The position numbers and the translations under genes are program-made. Below, piece by piece: positions 1-13,259 of a DNA stretch of 64,000 nt; position 1 is the stretch's first letter; each line of letters opens with the position of its first letter. The notes under the pieces are model-generated. The model was not told where the DNA came from. It saw only the letters and a list, made by a program, of their open reading frames with translations, and searched no databases. Source of the stretch: Tetrastigma voinierianum (taxonomy: Eukaryota; Streptophyta; Magnoliopsida; Vitales; Vitaceae); NCBI GenBank assembly GCA_016808115.1, contig JAEQBH010000287.1, forward strand, positions 992,001-1,056,000. The letters are read 5' to 3'.

Positions 1-911
1 CCAAGCATTGACAAGGAACATTATTTTGAACAAAATGGTTTTTATTTATATTTTGTAACTATGGTGGTTACATTATAATGTCTATTATGCCGGTGGTACA
101 TTAATAAATGGGTCTTACATATTAGATATATCCAATCCAATTTTAAATGTTAATGATAATAAAAGGGCCAAAGAGAGATAATCTAAAATCATCTTACTCA
201 TAACATTGTCGCCTTCGCCCCGATAATGAGCTTGGTGTCATTTGATTGTGAATCATTTGACAACTATGAATCTTATTTGTTATGCAAAGATGATCGAGTT
301 GCCCTTTATAGGAAAGGGTGAACATGGTTGTGGACCATTAGACCTAATACATTATGATGTTTTTGGTCCTTGTCCATTAATGATAGAGGTGGTTTCGTCT
401 ACTTCATTACCTTCATCGATGATCATTCATGATTTGGGTACTTGGATCTTACAAGATACAAATTCGAATCCTTTGAAGAGTTTAGAGAACTCAGAAATGA
501 AGTGAAGGAACAATTTGGGAAAAGTTTTCAGATCACTTGGATGAGATCCAAGTGTCGAATACTTAAACCAAGAGTTTCTGGGTTATCTTTGGGATAATGA
601 GACTTTATCCAAGTGAACTCCACCTTAAACGCCACAACACAATAGTGTGGTGAAAAAGGACAAACCGAACCTTGTTGGACTTGGTAAGATTCATGATGGG
701 CAAGGAAGAATTGCTTAAGTCACTTTTATGGTATGCACATGAGACTATTGTTTAAGTGTTAAACAAGGTCCAATCAAAGTTACTTGTGGTTACTCCATAT
801 GGGATATGGACTAACAAGGATCCCTATTTTTCTCACCTGAATGCATGGGATTATCCTGCTTAGAAGAAGCAAACTTGTCGTACAAAGCCGGAGGCTAATA
901 TGATGCTTGTT
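1..911 (+). pseudogene. Ty1/copia pol fragment: GAG-pre-integrase and integrase core (element E)
   Basis: This is the 5' part of a copia polyprotein in the window; its own 5' LTR and gag lie upstream. The stretch to about 300 decodes, over several frames, as the GAG-pre-integrase zinc region. It is followed by the integrase start: the frame at 242 reads LPFIGKGEHGCGPLDLIHYD, then VFGP, matching the first catalytic Asp block of copia integrases (HxDVxGP-like). Later bases (about 480-720) still match the region with the second catalytic Asp and the 'TPQHNG' block, but frameshifts and stops break it. It ends abruptly at 911, in the Phe-Val-Gly-Tyr segment after integrase, where element D begins; the same reading resumes at 37834. 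Integrase would join cDNA to host DNA. It is not functional as read. Confidence 0.85.
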
Positions 912-2244
912 TGATCTGCGCTACGTAGGTGTCTTAATCACAAAATTTATATCCTAAATTTACCACCGTGAGCAAAGCTACCGCGCAGTGATAATGTCTA
1001 TGGCCGAACTCGTGGATGGGTTTTTCTTCATGCAAAGTACAGAGTCGTATAGCTGATTGAAATGGTGTCTCCACTTTGGATTTGGGGTTTTTGTAAAAAC
1101 AGTGCGGTTGATGGCTCGAAATCAACAGAATCGTAGGGAAATAAAGTGTATAAGAAATCCTTGAGTTTCACACCTAAGCCAGGTTCTAAGGAAACTATGT
1201 TGTCCTGTCCTTTTTCCTCAAGTGAGGATGACCTATAGTCATTTCCCGAACCGGATTTATGTTTAGCCATAAAGACTGAACCCTAAAAGTTTTTCAACTA
1301 GTATACAACATTTATTGACCATTACTAAGCCTTAAAGTAGTTAAAACCGCCTTGATTCATTCCGCAGGAGCAAATAAACAGACAACTGCTAGCATATGGA
1401 TCTTGGCATTAAGTATCCATTGAGCCTTGAAAGCTTTCCAAGTATCGCCATACTCGGGTACATCACAGGATTCAAACCTAACTGAGATGCGTAAAACATA
1501 AATGATAATAAATGCTCAAGGTTGGTAATGTGGAGGACAATGCTTTACCTTAAAACTTCCACCTAGTGGCCTTCCTCTTCAAGGATGAGGGGGGTTTAGC
1601 CAAGCATCCCTTGAGTAGTCATCCTCAAGGGGTGTTTGGATGGTGAGAAAATGCGATAAAGGGAGAGAAAAATGAGAGAATCACACCCGCGGGAAAGCTG
1701 AAAGCTTTGACGCCAATTTTATTGATTGATGGATCGGGATTGATTTTGCTGCATTGACCGAGGCCATATAACGTCTATAGTCAAGGAAATTACAAAAGTA
1801 TGAAAGAACAAAAATACATTGGGGGCAATTTTGGTACAAAACCAAAATCCCGAAGCAAAAAGTGGTCAACATGAAGAATGGGGGCAAAGTCACAACTCAG
1901 AGTCATGAAAATTCACAACCTACTAAAATTGGTAGTTGAAAATTTATAGTTGCGAAATTCGTGAATAATCAGAAATCTTGTAATGCTCACTCTCCCTTTG
2001 TATTTAGCTCCAATTGCCTTCTTCTTTGTACATGCATCTTCGAGTTTGGGCTTTGCCTCTGTGATTTGAATTGGCTTTGAAAATAATGTGTAATCGCCTG
2101 CAAAACTACAAAATATCCACAAAATATGACGAGGTATAGTCGGACCCTTAGTGTATCAATTGGGTTATTTAAGTTGATTAGTACACAAAGTGCTTCAAAC
2201 CCTAGAATGAATGTGGCTCAAACAACACTATTGGGTAGTAATTA
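912..2244 (-). repeat. 3' LTR of element D
   Basis: Read on the - strand this LTR starts TAATTACTACCC (family consensus TGATTAGTGCCC) at 2244 and ends near 912 with the family's GATCA-type end. It shares, block by block, the sequence of the right-hand LTR at 36519-37833: the TGATTAGTAC repeat near the start, the cysteine-rich-looking leader, the ATGACTATAGGTCAT block (near 1228) and the terminal ...TATAAATTTTG segment. It is 1.33 kb long. It is more decayed than the 5' LTR. The ORFs in it are noise. Confidence 0.82.
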
Positions 2245-2258
2245 CTCCCCCAACCGAC
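2245..2258 (-). other. Polypurine tract of element D
   Basis: On the - strand this reads GTCGGTTGGGGGAG directly before the LTR start. The same GTCGGTTGGGG string precedes the 3' LTRs of A (30767) and C (33030), so it is the plus-strand primer of this family. Confidence 0.8.
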
Positions 2259-3420
2259 ACATTTCTAAACCCTTAACATAAAAAGAAAGAAGAGCGCATG
2301 TGCTAAGCCTGGCAAAAGGAATGGTATTTTCAAGAAGGGTACGTATAATGCCCTACCCTCGCAGAATGATTACAGACCCCGCACAACAAATCCGCCTGAG
2401 AGTCAAATGCTATACAAGACTAAATTTCGTAAGATTATCTATCCTAAGGGAATCGACTTGAAACTTCCACCAAAATCTAAGTGCCAGTGGATCGATCTCG
2501 GTTCCACTCTTTGTCATATTTCTTTTGTATCAGAGGGATGCAATGCCGAGAAACTCCACCTCACCAAAGTCCGTAATGTGGGTCCACCGATGACCCCCAA
2601 CCAACTCAAGGCTTAGGGCATTAAGTCAAGATCTTTCGAGTACTTAACTCCTGCTCACCCCGACCGAATAAATTGAAAATTCCACAGACTCACCACTCAA
2701 GTAAACCTCACCCATCAACCCATGGAAGCGAAAAGCGTTTAGCTCCAACCAACTAAGGCTTAGCACCAGGCTTAAAGACTTTCGTCAGAACCCTCACCGT
2801 GCTCGGGTTTCAAGGTAAAAGCCGCGCTTCTTCTCTTTCTTTTCTTTCTTTTCTTTCTTTCTTTTTTCTTTTTCTTTGGGGGCACTTCAATTGCCTTCTG
2901 GGAACCACAATCCCATGTGTGGTCAATGAAACTAGGTAGGTTTGCACGAAGGAGTTATGCAACAAAGCATACAAAAACTGGAGGCACAAAGGTGTGGCTA
3001 GCTAAAGGTGGAAGAAAAAGATTGAATACCAAGAGACTTCAACTGACCAACCACTTAATCATGCATGGAACTAATCTAGTATCAATGGCATTGGGCAATG
3101 TTTCAATTTTTCAACTCCAGTTAAACCACAAAAAAAAAAAAAAATGGGGGCAAAAATTGTTGCAAATGAGTTAAGAAACTGAGCTGTCTGATATGTATAA
3201 CAGTGTGTGTCACTAAATTTTCAGCTTTTTCAAAAACAAATTTCTTGAAAAGAAGCAAAGAGCAAGCCACTAAACATACAAAATAAGCTTTGCTTACACA
3301 TGTAGGAGACTCAAAAAGTGTAAAAAAAACTGATATCTAAAGTATAAAAATCACTTCCTTCACTAACTCTCCCCCCAACCAAGTGTGCCATTGACCACAA
3401 TGAGGTGTGGATTGAAAGGT
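2259..3420 (-). other. 3' untranslated internal region of element D (no gene)
   Basis: No coding signal is seen. The stretch is collinear with the 3' internal parts of B (24360-25560), F (43330-44560), A (29500-30760) and C (12030-12920 plus 32649-33030). Shared landmarks include the 'cgtgctcgggtttcaagg' block near 2800, a C/T-rich tract at 2823-2878, and a second purine tract, GGTTGGGGGGAGAG on the - strand at 3366-3380. Small ORFs at 2407 and 2917 are not conserved between copies. Confidence 0.7.
3366..3380 (-). other. Internal polypurine-like tract (D)
   Basis: On the - strand this is a G-run, GGTTGGGGGGAGAG, about 1.1 kb before the true terminal tract. The same tract lies at 29505-29520 (A), near 12108 (C) and, decayed, near 25510 (B). 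A central purine tract could give a second plus-strand start, but that use is only an inference. Confidence 0.5.
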
Positions 3421-3679
3421 GAAGGAGGAAGCGTGCTACCTCGCCAAGAGCCTGAAGAGGCGTCTTCGTCCGGGATGTGCCAAGGTGTCAGCCGAGGAGG
3501 TCAAAAGAACCAATCTAGTCGCCAGAACGCCAAGGGAGTTTTGGTGTGGGCATAGAGACTGAGGCACCTGGCCCGCCGGAGCAGGAGCAAAACGATCCGA
3601 GCAGGCCATGGGGAAATTATAGGGACCTAGCGCGACTGGGATTTCAGATAAGGACGGTTTGATTCATGGTGAATGGTGT

Positions 3680-5058
3680 CGGGTCTAGTTACGGGCACTC
3701 GCTATGGTCATCCTCACGGCGAGGGCTGGGCAATGGGTGCCCCAACGATGTCGCAGGAGGAGAACAAAGTGACTACATCCATGATGGTTGTAGAGTCCCG
3801 GTGAAATAGTGATGTTTACGAGGTGGTGCGTGTTGCTTGTCGCGACACCATCCTGTAGGGCGACAGGGTATGGCCTCAAAGATAAAGGGCAAATGAGTCG
3901 GGCAGTGGGAGCCGAGGGGGAGATGCCGGATCAGTATGTCGAGCCCTCGAGGCTCCCCTAATATGCTCCATCGAGGGGGCTTCTGGGGCAGAATATCGAT
4001 ACCACCGGTCTCGTCAGCCCGGCTACTAAGTGAAAAGAGCTGGCATAAGTCACAATCGATCGCTTCAGAAGGATGGAGTCACGCCACGCCGACGACGTCA
4101 ATCTGTGCTCATCAGGAAGCGATATGCTCACACCGCACAAGAGTCTCTGGGAATAAAAGAGAGGCGGACTCGGGCCAGGTAGACTCGTGATGGACTCACC
4201 TTGGAATGAACAAGGAAGTTTGCACAAGTTACCGAAATGAACCGGCCTTAAGATGCGATGATGTGGTCTCCAAGACGGCTCATCTCCTCTAATCGTATGT
4301 CGGAGCAGTAGAAAAGATTAGATCCGTTGCATCGTGATCTATAAGAAGACACGCGATCGAGTCGCTCCCAAATAGAATCGTCCCGCGGCAAAGGTCCCTG
4401 AAGAAGACGGGGACCATCTTCCGGGCTAGGGATTAGGCCACCGCCTATAATCGAGTCGCGAGACCACCGGCAGATTACCGTAGCGACGATGTCTCGAGGT
4501 TCGAGTATCCCCGGCCGCCATCGATGGAGAAATAAAGAAAGCAACAGGTTGGACTCAGGCTCCTCGGATGTCATCATGGTAGAACTCGATAACCACTGAG
4601 GGTAAAAACGACTGGGTGTCATGAACTACCCAGGAGTACCTCCGCACTAAGAGCATCGAGCCCTGAGCTCCGGTCTCTGCGGGAAAAAGGATCGGAAGAT
4701 CATAATAACCTCACCATGCAGTGTCCTCTCATCGCAATCGCATTCCTCTGGAATAGGGTCATAGCAAGGGAAGAGTGGTCACGATGATGGGGAGGGTCGG
4801 GACAGTTCAGAGAGGGGCCCGCTAGGGGCCCCGACGAGCGACGATCAAGGGTTTCGAGGCCCTGAGCTGAGGACTCTCGCTGGAGGGTTTGGGCCCTCTT
4901 AGATCTGGGATCCTCCAGGATGGCCGAGGATGGTGAGAGGGTGGAGAGGGGGCCAACCTGAGCGCATCTCCTGTAATATACGGAGGAACCCCAACAGCAC
5001 CGACTACATAAATAGGGCAACACTGGCACACAAGCAGAGCATATCGAGGTGCACACAT
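3680..5058 (-). pseudogene. Post-pol ORF remnant of element D
   Basis: Consecutive open stretches on the - strand (5058-4700, 4622-4248, 4227-3958, 3879-3685) form one broken ORF of about 450 codons after integrase. The piece starting at 4622 (FYPQWLSSSTMMTSEEPES) aligns with the frame around 21775-21830 of element A, so both elements carried this protein downstream of pol. The position is that of the env-like ORF of Athila elements, but I see no clear signal peptide or membrane span, so I do not call it an envelope. In memory it matches a protein predicted very often in grapevine. The region is notably G+C-richer than its neighbours. Function unknown. Confidence 0.6.
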
Positions 5059-5600
5059 GAGATCTAGCTGAGTTTAATTTTTAGTGGAGGGAGGAATCCG
5101 CGCACCCTGGCCTAAAGCACGTCCTCCCACAGTTCTTACCAGCAAGAATGAACATGGTGGTATATATAGGGTCAAAATGAACCTGATGAAACAAAGTGGT
5201 GAAAGAAATGGCTGGTGATAGAGGGGGAGGCAAGGGAATGAAGGTTTCGCCAATTAATGGTCTTAAATGCCTATTAAATGGTCGTTCAAAAAGAAAGGAA
5301 AATTAATGGCTGTAGAAATTAAGGTTTGCAAAGCACTAAGATGAAAAAGAATTCTATAGGTCGAAATTTCGCACCGAAAATTTCCAAAGTGCACAAGAAC
5401 ACCCACCCCACTAACACCGCAAAATAAGACTAAAATTCAGAGAAAAAAATTGTAACAAGAAAAAAATTTCAAAAGAAAAACGAAAGCAAAAAGCAAGGAA
5501 TTTGGTGAAATTTTGTATAAAATTTGTGTGGTGGAAACCAAATTTCAAAGAACAAAGTTTTAGGGGCTTCTAAGATACTACATAAGCCACTTCCTATAAG
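5059..5600 (-). other. A/T-rich spacer between integrase and post-pol ORF (D)
   Basis: No ORF or motif is seen. It is purine-rich on the + strand with runs of A, and matches in position the T-rich 20640-21000 spacer of element A. Confidence 0.55.
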
Positions 5601-6540
5601 ACTGCTTAGTAATCTATGGAGGGTCAAGGAGGGGGCATCTCCTCCTCGCCGGGCCAGTGTTTCACCGCATATGGCTTCAAATTTCTTTCATCATTAAACT
5701 CTAGAGTCTGATCGAATGTGTCCACCGATCCATCGGGATAGACCGGATGGCGAATTGCCATCCATGGTCTTGTAGGTCGCTCAGATGCCCACAAAGAGTC
5801 CAATAAATGAGAGACTAATCTTTGGGCGAGTTCCACCACTTTCATCAAGACATTCGATCTCTCTGTCAGGCTAGCTCAACTCGGCCACCGGTCTCGAGGT
5901 GGTATGGTAAGGGCTACTTTACGCTGACACCATACTCAAGGAGGAGGCTTCGGGCAAGGTTTGTTGCGTAAATGCGAACCCTATCACTAATTATAGCTTG
6001 GGACCCCAAATCGAGAATATATTCTCCTTCAAGAATTTCAACACTAACCCCGGTATTTGTCGCCTCAGAAGTGAATCGCAACCCACTCGATTACATACCA
6101 ACTCCACAAATGTAGAGGTATCCAAGGGAGGAAGGGAATGGTCCCATGAAATCGATCCCCATACGTCGAAAAGATCAACTACCACAAAATCATTAAAGGC
6201 ATCATGTGGTTACTCTAGAAATTTTCCCCAACTTTTGGCATTTTGTCGCATTCCCCTCGCAGACATGGTACTTGCATCCTCAGTGCCAGAGGCTCAGGAA
6301 TCCGCATCGCGAAGACCTTCGTGGCGCCTCGAAGAAATGGCCTCCACATGCATTCTCATGGCGCTGGTCGAGTATTCGCGCAAATCGTTGTACATACCTC
6401 CCCGATTATCTCGGTCAATACAAGATTGCATAATAAGGGTTTTTCCCAATAATAGGAGTGAATATTTGAAAAGAAGAATTTATTGTCTTATGCCTAATCG
6501 GGCTGTAGCTCCTCGTAGCTAAGTATAATTTGCAATGCGG
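5600..6540 (-). pseudogene. Integrase of element D (Ty3/gypsy)
   Basis: On the - strand, about 6270-6190 encodes the end of the zinc-binding segment (CQKLGKIS-like). The ORF at 6185 then reads VVDLFDVWGSISWDHSLPP, the block around the first catalytic Asp of gypsy integrases; here the expected Ile-Asp-Phe has become Ile-Ser-Trp, so a key residue is lost. LKFLKENIFS follows, the usual helix before the second Asp. The tail near 5700-5650 (FNDERNLKPY) matches the C-terminal domain end. Several frameshifts separate these blocks. The + strand ORF of 174 codons across 5998-6522 is an antisense shadow. Confidence 0.8.
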
Positions 6541-6584
6541 GTAAGGTTTGTGGTGCCTTCTCAATCAGAGTAGTGACTGTGGAC

Positions 6585-7060
6585 TCAATACTGATTGGAG
6601 TGGTTGTGAGTGTTGTGTGTGATTGTTAATTCGATAGTGGATCTGAACAACATTTTCCACACCCTTTGGTCTCCCGATTTATAGGTTGAACTCAGAGGAC
6701 CCATCCGATGCTTCAGCCTTAGCATTTTGCTCGTGAGCGTGTATTTCAAGGTCGAATGATCCGTGAATATTATTATGTCCCACCCAACCAAATAAGCTCG
6801 TACTATTTGTTGCATGACCACTCGCCAAATATGAAATTTCCTTTTTCTGTGGTCGTGTAATTCCTTTGTGCCTCATTCAATGTCTTGCTCGCATAATAGA
6901 CCACATAAGGCTTTCCTTCTTCCCTTTGAACCGGAACTCGCCCAATAAGCCAGATCGCCAGACGCGACATCACCTCGGCGGTAATCGCTAGTTCGTGTGG
7001 CTCACTATCGTGCGCGGTAAAAGGCTTTAAGCTCCTCAAAGCTCTGTACCGCGATCCCGC
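6585..7060 (-). pseudogene. RNase H of element D
   Basis: The - strand shows REEGKPYVVYYASKTLNEAQ, then RNYTTTEKG (about 6925-6845), followed in another frame by RAYLVGWDIIIFTDHSTLKY (about 6800-6735). These are the standard gypsy RNase H blocks that follow RT; the enzyme degrades the RNA strand during reverse transcription. The frame breaks between the blocks and the stop near 6585 make it non-functional. Confidence 0.85.
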
Positions 7061-7319
7061 AGCATTGTATCTGTGGTTGCAGCAGCAGTTCAGTATGCAA
7101 ATCTCAACTGAGACAATACTCACTGAGATTGCAGGAATGAGGCTGAAGTCATTGCCCACAACTATTTCAAATAATAATGTTTATATATCTATCAACAATG
7201 ATGATCACATCATTGCATATTTGCGGGATGTTATCATTGTAGCATCGTAATCATGATCGTGAATACATTGAAAGAATCATCTAACTCGAAAAAGATTTGT
7301 GCAGTTCACTTAAATATAG
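7061..7319 (-). other. Poorly readable RT/RNase H connection of D
   Basis: This should encode the RT thumb and connection, but only faint matches remain. The + strand ORF at 7065-7250 has no family match. The stretch may be strongly mutated or may hold a small foreign insert; no terminal repeats were seen. Confidence 0.4.
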
Positions 7320-7905
7320 ATGATGAGACAAAGGGCATTCTCTTTGCATGCATATGTGCCAAAGAGGTAATGTGAAGGTGGTCTTTCCTGTCTTCAAGAA
7401 TAATTTCAATTTGAAAAAGTATCCTCACTTGGCCCGTGAAAACAAGAGAAGTGGCTGACCGTAAACTCCTCTCAAGAAGTCATCCATGAAGAGTAGAGGG
7501 AAGTGATCCTCTTCCCGGTCACCATTTAGCCTCTCTATATCAATACATACCCTCCAACTTGTGGTAAGGCAGTGGCATCTCCTTCCTCTTTCTATTATAA
7601 CTGGTTACCCGAGATTTCAGTACTCACATGGGTCAGACTCACTAGGTGCTATCCGACACAGGGGGATGATACCAAATTTTCACAACAGCCTTAGATTCAT
7701 TCAACCACTTTCGCATATGGTTCACTGCGACGCCATCGACTTTGCCTCCCACTCTAGGTATATGGATGGTGCAAACTTCCCAAGCACACCCTCGCATCGT
7801 GTTAATCTTCCACCCTGTGGCTTCATTGTTTCCCGAGGATGTGCAACATACTACCTTCCTGTGAAGTGATGAGCAGGATGAACGGTACACAATCGACACC
7901 CGCCT
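7320..7905 (-). pseudogene. Reverse transcriptase of element D
   Basis: On the - strand the ORF from 7899 reads TGWKINTMRG and ends YHPPVSDST; these are the N-terminal blocks of Athila-type RT ('IGWKI' and 'YPISDS'). After a shift, about 7545-7330 gives the 'R-L-N / K-D-H-F-P-L-P-F' block, a decayed Leu-Asp-Gly segment and a decayed 'CPFGTYAY' segment. The catalytic Asp-Asp block is not intact. It would copy the element RNA to cDNA; it is broken here. Confidence 0.75.
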
Positions 7906-8561
7906 CCGGCTTCCAACAGGTATACTTCAACCCACAAGCAAAGGTTTAAACTCCAATTTCTGGCTCACTTGTTCCTTCCTGACCAATAAAAGCAAAATTT
8001 CTTGCTTTCTTCCTCCTCCAAAGGCCCCCTCGACAAGTTTCCATGTCCCGTGCTTCCCGTCGCTCTTCAATACTCAACCAATTTTCGCAGTACATCCCGA
8101 CTTCGTTGGTCAACCCGTTTCTCCAGATTGTGTCAATGATGCAAACTTTTAGGCTATCTTCCACCGTAGCATGTGCTTTTTACTCAAGTAGAAGATGTTG
8201 AGTTCTAGGTCATGTTTCTCAAGGTGAGTTTCATAACACCATTTTTAAGTAGCTTGATAACGATTCGAAGAGGCCAAGTGAATGGTCTTCCCAAGATGAT
8301 AGGTAACATAATTGGCCCTCGTCGTTCTATGTCGGGCACAACAAAATCTACCGGATAATAGAATTCGTTTATTTGTGGCAGACATCTTCCACCGCCCCAT
8401 TTGCATTCGATCGACCATCCAAGAGCATAATGATGGAGGAAGGGCTTCAGTTATCCCAACCCGAGCTGCTTGTACATCAAATAGGGGAGGAGATTCACAC
8501 TTGCACCTAGGTCTAGCAGTGCCTTTTCCACACAAGTGCCTCCAATATTAACCGAGATGGT
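7906..8561 (-). pseudogene. Aspartic protease and protease-RT linker of D (3' part)
   Basis: Protease coding resumes at 8556 on the - strand after the C insertion: ISVNIGGTCVEKAL then LDLGASVNLLP (about 8520-8485). Asp-Leu-Gly is the family's version of the Asp-Thr/Ser-Gly active site, so the catalytic Asp is kept. 'PIILGRPF' lies near 8310-8290. The linker ORF 8164-7946 (EDSLKVCIID) follows. The N-terminal part lies across the insert at 34565-34338. Frameshifts are present. Confidence 0.82.
8557..8561. other. Target-site duplication ATGGT, left copy (element C)
   Basis: ATGGT here and at 34333-34337 flank the TGATTAG...GAATCA ends of C exactly, as expected for Ty3/gypsy integration. Confidence 0.9.
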
Positions 8562-9933
8562 TGATTAGTGCTCAAAAAGTGCTATTTTGAACCCTGTTTA
8601 TTTAAGGTTTTCGAAGACTTTCAGGTACTAATCAGAATTAACCCGACATTCGCACATTAAGGTCCTCGCTATTCTACCGACAAAGATTCAGGGCTAATTT
8701 TTGTGAAGTTTTTGCAAGATAATCGTGCCAAAATTATTTATAATCTAAACACCTAAGAACCCGACGGAATTTGAAATCATCGTTGCAGATCAGATCCCAG
8801 AAGGAAAGAAGAGCAAAAAGTGAAGGAAAGAGAAGCAGAAAACAGAAGAAAAAGGCCACAACAAAAATTTTGCAGGGTTGTGAAATTTCGCACGATTGCG
8901 AAATTTGCTTCTTGCTTGCCACTGTTCATCCTTGACTTCCTGCTGCCCGTTTTTGCTTTTTGTTCTCTTTTTGGTTTCTTCCTATTTTATCCCTTGTAAT
9001 AGCTTTTGGTTTTGGTTTGTTTTGTAATTTCCCTTGTTCTGAGCAGTATATAAGCCTCAATTAAGCTCTGTACAAATGAATCACTTCAGCAATAAAGTTT
9101 TGGCGCAGAAGCTTTCAGCTTTTCCCGCCTTTTCCATTTTCTCTCCACTTTCTCTCATTTTCTCTTCCTTTCTTGGTTTCCAAACACCCTCCAAGGATGA
9201 CAACTTGGAGGATGAGCGGCTAAAACCCTTTCCTCCTTGTAGTGGAAGAATTTGCTTTGGTCTGGATCTTAAAGAATTCTTGGAGGGTTTCTCATGTTTC
9301 TCACCTTGATGCGCACTAGCGATTTAATGTTTCCTTTGAACTCTAGGTTTAAATCCCTTAGATTCACCTTGAATGACCTGTATTTGGTAATCTTTTAGGG
9401 TTCAGTGGATGCTTATTGCTAGATCCACTGAGATTCATTAGTTACCCTCTATTAATCATTGTAAGGTGAGTTAGGGAGAATCGTTTTCAGCATCGAGAGA
9501 CCAGCGATTAACAAGTGGTACCATTTTTCAAAGGATAATTATTAAGGGTTAGGTTTTATAGCTAAATGAAGATCCGGTTCGGGAGATGACTATAGGTCAT
9601 CCTCCCCAATGCGAGGAAAGTACCATGGAAACCCTCATTGCCCTAGGAATCCAACCCCAGTGACCTAACACTTCAAGGGGTTCTATTTTACATTTTTTTC
9701 CTTATTTTATTATCAGCCTGCAACCTAGATACTCCCCTGTTTTTACCAAAACCCTGAAATCCAAACGGAAATTCACCATTTTTAAACCTCACTATAAATC
9801 ATTTGTGCGAAGAAAACCCGTCGCGTGTTCGTACTTAGAGCCACTATCTTCGCGTAGCTTTGCTACGTGATAGGAAGAATTTAGGTTATAAATATTATTG
9901 ATTTTCGGATCACCCCTGCATCATACGAATCCA
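8562..9933 (+). repeat. 5' LTR of element C
   Basis: It starts TGATTAGTGCTCAAAAAG and pairs along its length with 33043-34332. U3 runs to the TATA box at 9046. Downstream is the conserved ATGACTATAGGTCAT block near 9585. The 3' end is decayed (ACGAATCCA near 9932). Confidence 0.88.
9046..9056 (+). promoter_or_regulatory. TATA box of C 5' LTR
   Basis: GTATATAAGCC follows a T-rich stretch; the sister LTR has AATATATAAGCC at 33470-33481. It is the likely Pol II promoter of the element. Confidence 0.65.
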
Positions 9934-9958
9934 AATGTGGTCTTAGTTATAGGGATGG
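9934..9958 (+). other. Decayed primer-binding site of C
   Basis: The position directly after the LTR, and the tail 'tagggatggtgcc', match the tRNA-Asp site seen at 15047 and 36499, but the core is mutated (tgtggtcttag). Confidence 0.55.
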
Positions 9959-10149
9959 TGCCTAAGTGCAAATGATGACTGATGAACACTTGTGATCTAT
10001 CATCACAAGTCTTTGGTAAATTCCTTTTATATTTTACTATTAGTTTTTTTTTAGTTTCATTTCATAAACTTTTTTGTCTTGTAGGGCACATTTTTTTTTT
10101 TTTTTTTTGTGTTGTCTTGTGTGCCATATTTATACAGCAGGATTGCATG

Positions 10150-11220
10150 TCCAGTGGGTTTGAATTGTGACCAAATGGAAGAGGGAGAACAATACAGTGA
10201 GTATTCAGTGGAGAGAAACCCTAGAGCATACATGTCAATGAGGGACTATAGAAACCTTCCATGGCGGAATCAGCAACCCTTGGGGAGAAATACAAGCCAT
10301 CTAGGTCCATGAGGACTATGAAACCCCGATGGATGAGTGCACCTTTTGTAGTGTTTCCCCCTGACTAATGCACCATTGACATCTTACAACCCTAGTTGGG
10401 GAACCACAAACTCTCATGGGAACCAAAACCTCCACGGTTACCTCACCTTCTCCATGTATACCTCGGCTCACCGGCTACCACAACCACCCACAGTTGACAT
10501 TTCGATTGGCGGGCAATCTTTGAACTTGTGCAAACTAGTGGATAATTTCAAAGAAGGAGCGAGAGGGCGTGAATGTCAGGCCAATCGAAATTAACACAGT
10601 GGAGAGCTCCTTGAACAAGGAATTGGATGGGTTCCAAAGCGAAATTGATAAAAAATTTGACATCCTGCAGGAATCCATCTCAAAGCTCACCAATCAGCTT
10701 GTTCATAAAGAGGAGGAGAATCCACAAAAAGAGTGCCTGATTGACACACGGTGGAGAGGAATATAAGCCTTGACAAGATGAAGCAATTTCCCCATTGTTG
10801 ATTGAGGAGGGCAGTGGAAGGGACCCTAGAGCCTATCCTTCAACCAATCCCCATAAATTTGGATCCTAGTGCCATTGCCCAACCCAAAAAACAGGCCCTT
10901 CACGACGTATCCTCCCGGACCAATGTATATATGTACTGCGGCACAACTAACCCCTGCTTGACCCAATCCACACCCAAACTCCTGCTCCCAGCTCATGCCG
11001 ATTCCATCAACTGTGTAAAACATCAGGAAGTTAGTGGCCACTGTTCGAGCCTTTGCCACTACATAAAAGACACTAGGAGCTGCCCACACTGCATGGCATA
11101 GCAGGTGGTTCAGGTGTTGGTTTGGATTTGAAGCACCTGAACCTCGACATTTCTAAGCTCCACCAGTTCCAACAGCCTCCAAAGGCTTGAGGAATTGGTT
11201 TGGGGGGGAGCATAGTCTCC
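10150..11220 (+). pseudogene. gag-like ORF remnant of C (N-terminus, coiled coil, proline-rich tail)
   Basis: From 10174 the + strand encodes an acidic start, then NPRAYMSMRDYRNLPW, the family's gag N-terminal signature also present in A, D, B and F. The middle of normal gag (retrotrans_gag core) is absent. After a shift, 10590-10720 reads FQSEIDKKFDILQESISKL, a heptad-like coiled coil shared with B and D. The remainder (10800-11220) is proline-rich with no known domain and ends near a G-run at 11202-11212. A shortened gag-like protein that could pair with a helper gag is possible; this is inference. The frame is broken at least three times. Confidence 0.65.
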
Positions 11221-12922
<1,702 letters not shown>

Positions 12923-13259
12923 TGATTAGTGCCCAGTGCTATTTTGAACCCTATTTAAGATAGGTTGTAAATACTTTTTGTGTACTAATCATATTAGTTA
13001 AATCGATTGACACGTGCAGGTCCCTTTGGTACTAATGATTGTATTTCGAGGTTGTTTGTGGTAGTTTTTTCAGGTTTCAGAGGACTATTCTATCATGTCA
13101 AGCTAGGCATATCAAAGTTGAGCTAATTTACATCGAGTTCATATGATTTATCTTTGATTGCATCAAGCCAGGAGTGAAGAAATTGAATGAGGAGCAAGCA
13201 AGGAAATTTAAGCTATATGAAGGGAGAAAATTTAGCTATTAACATTGAAATTTATTGCG

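Noticed and set aside
4248..5058. Independent host genes in the G+C-rich area
   Set aside because: Position after integrase, same strand as D, and partial match to A's post-pol ORF make them part of the element.
5998..6522. 174-codon + strand ORF
   Set aside because: Antisense to the integrase of D, whose motifs are on the - strand.
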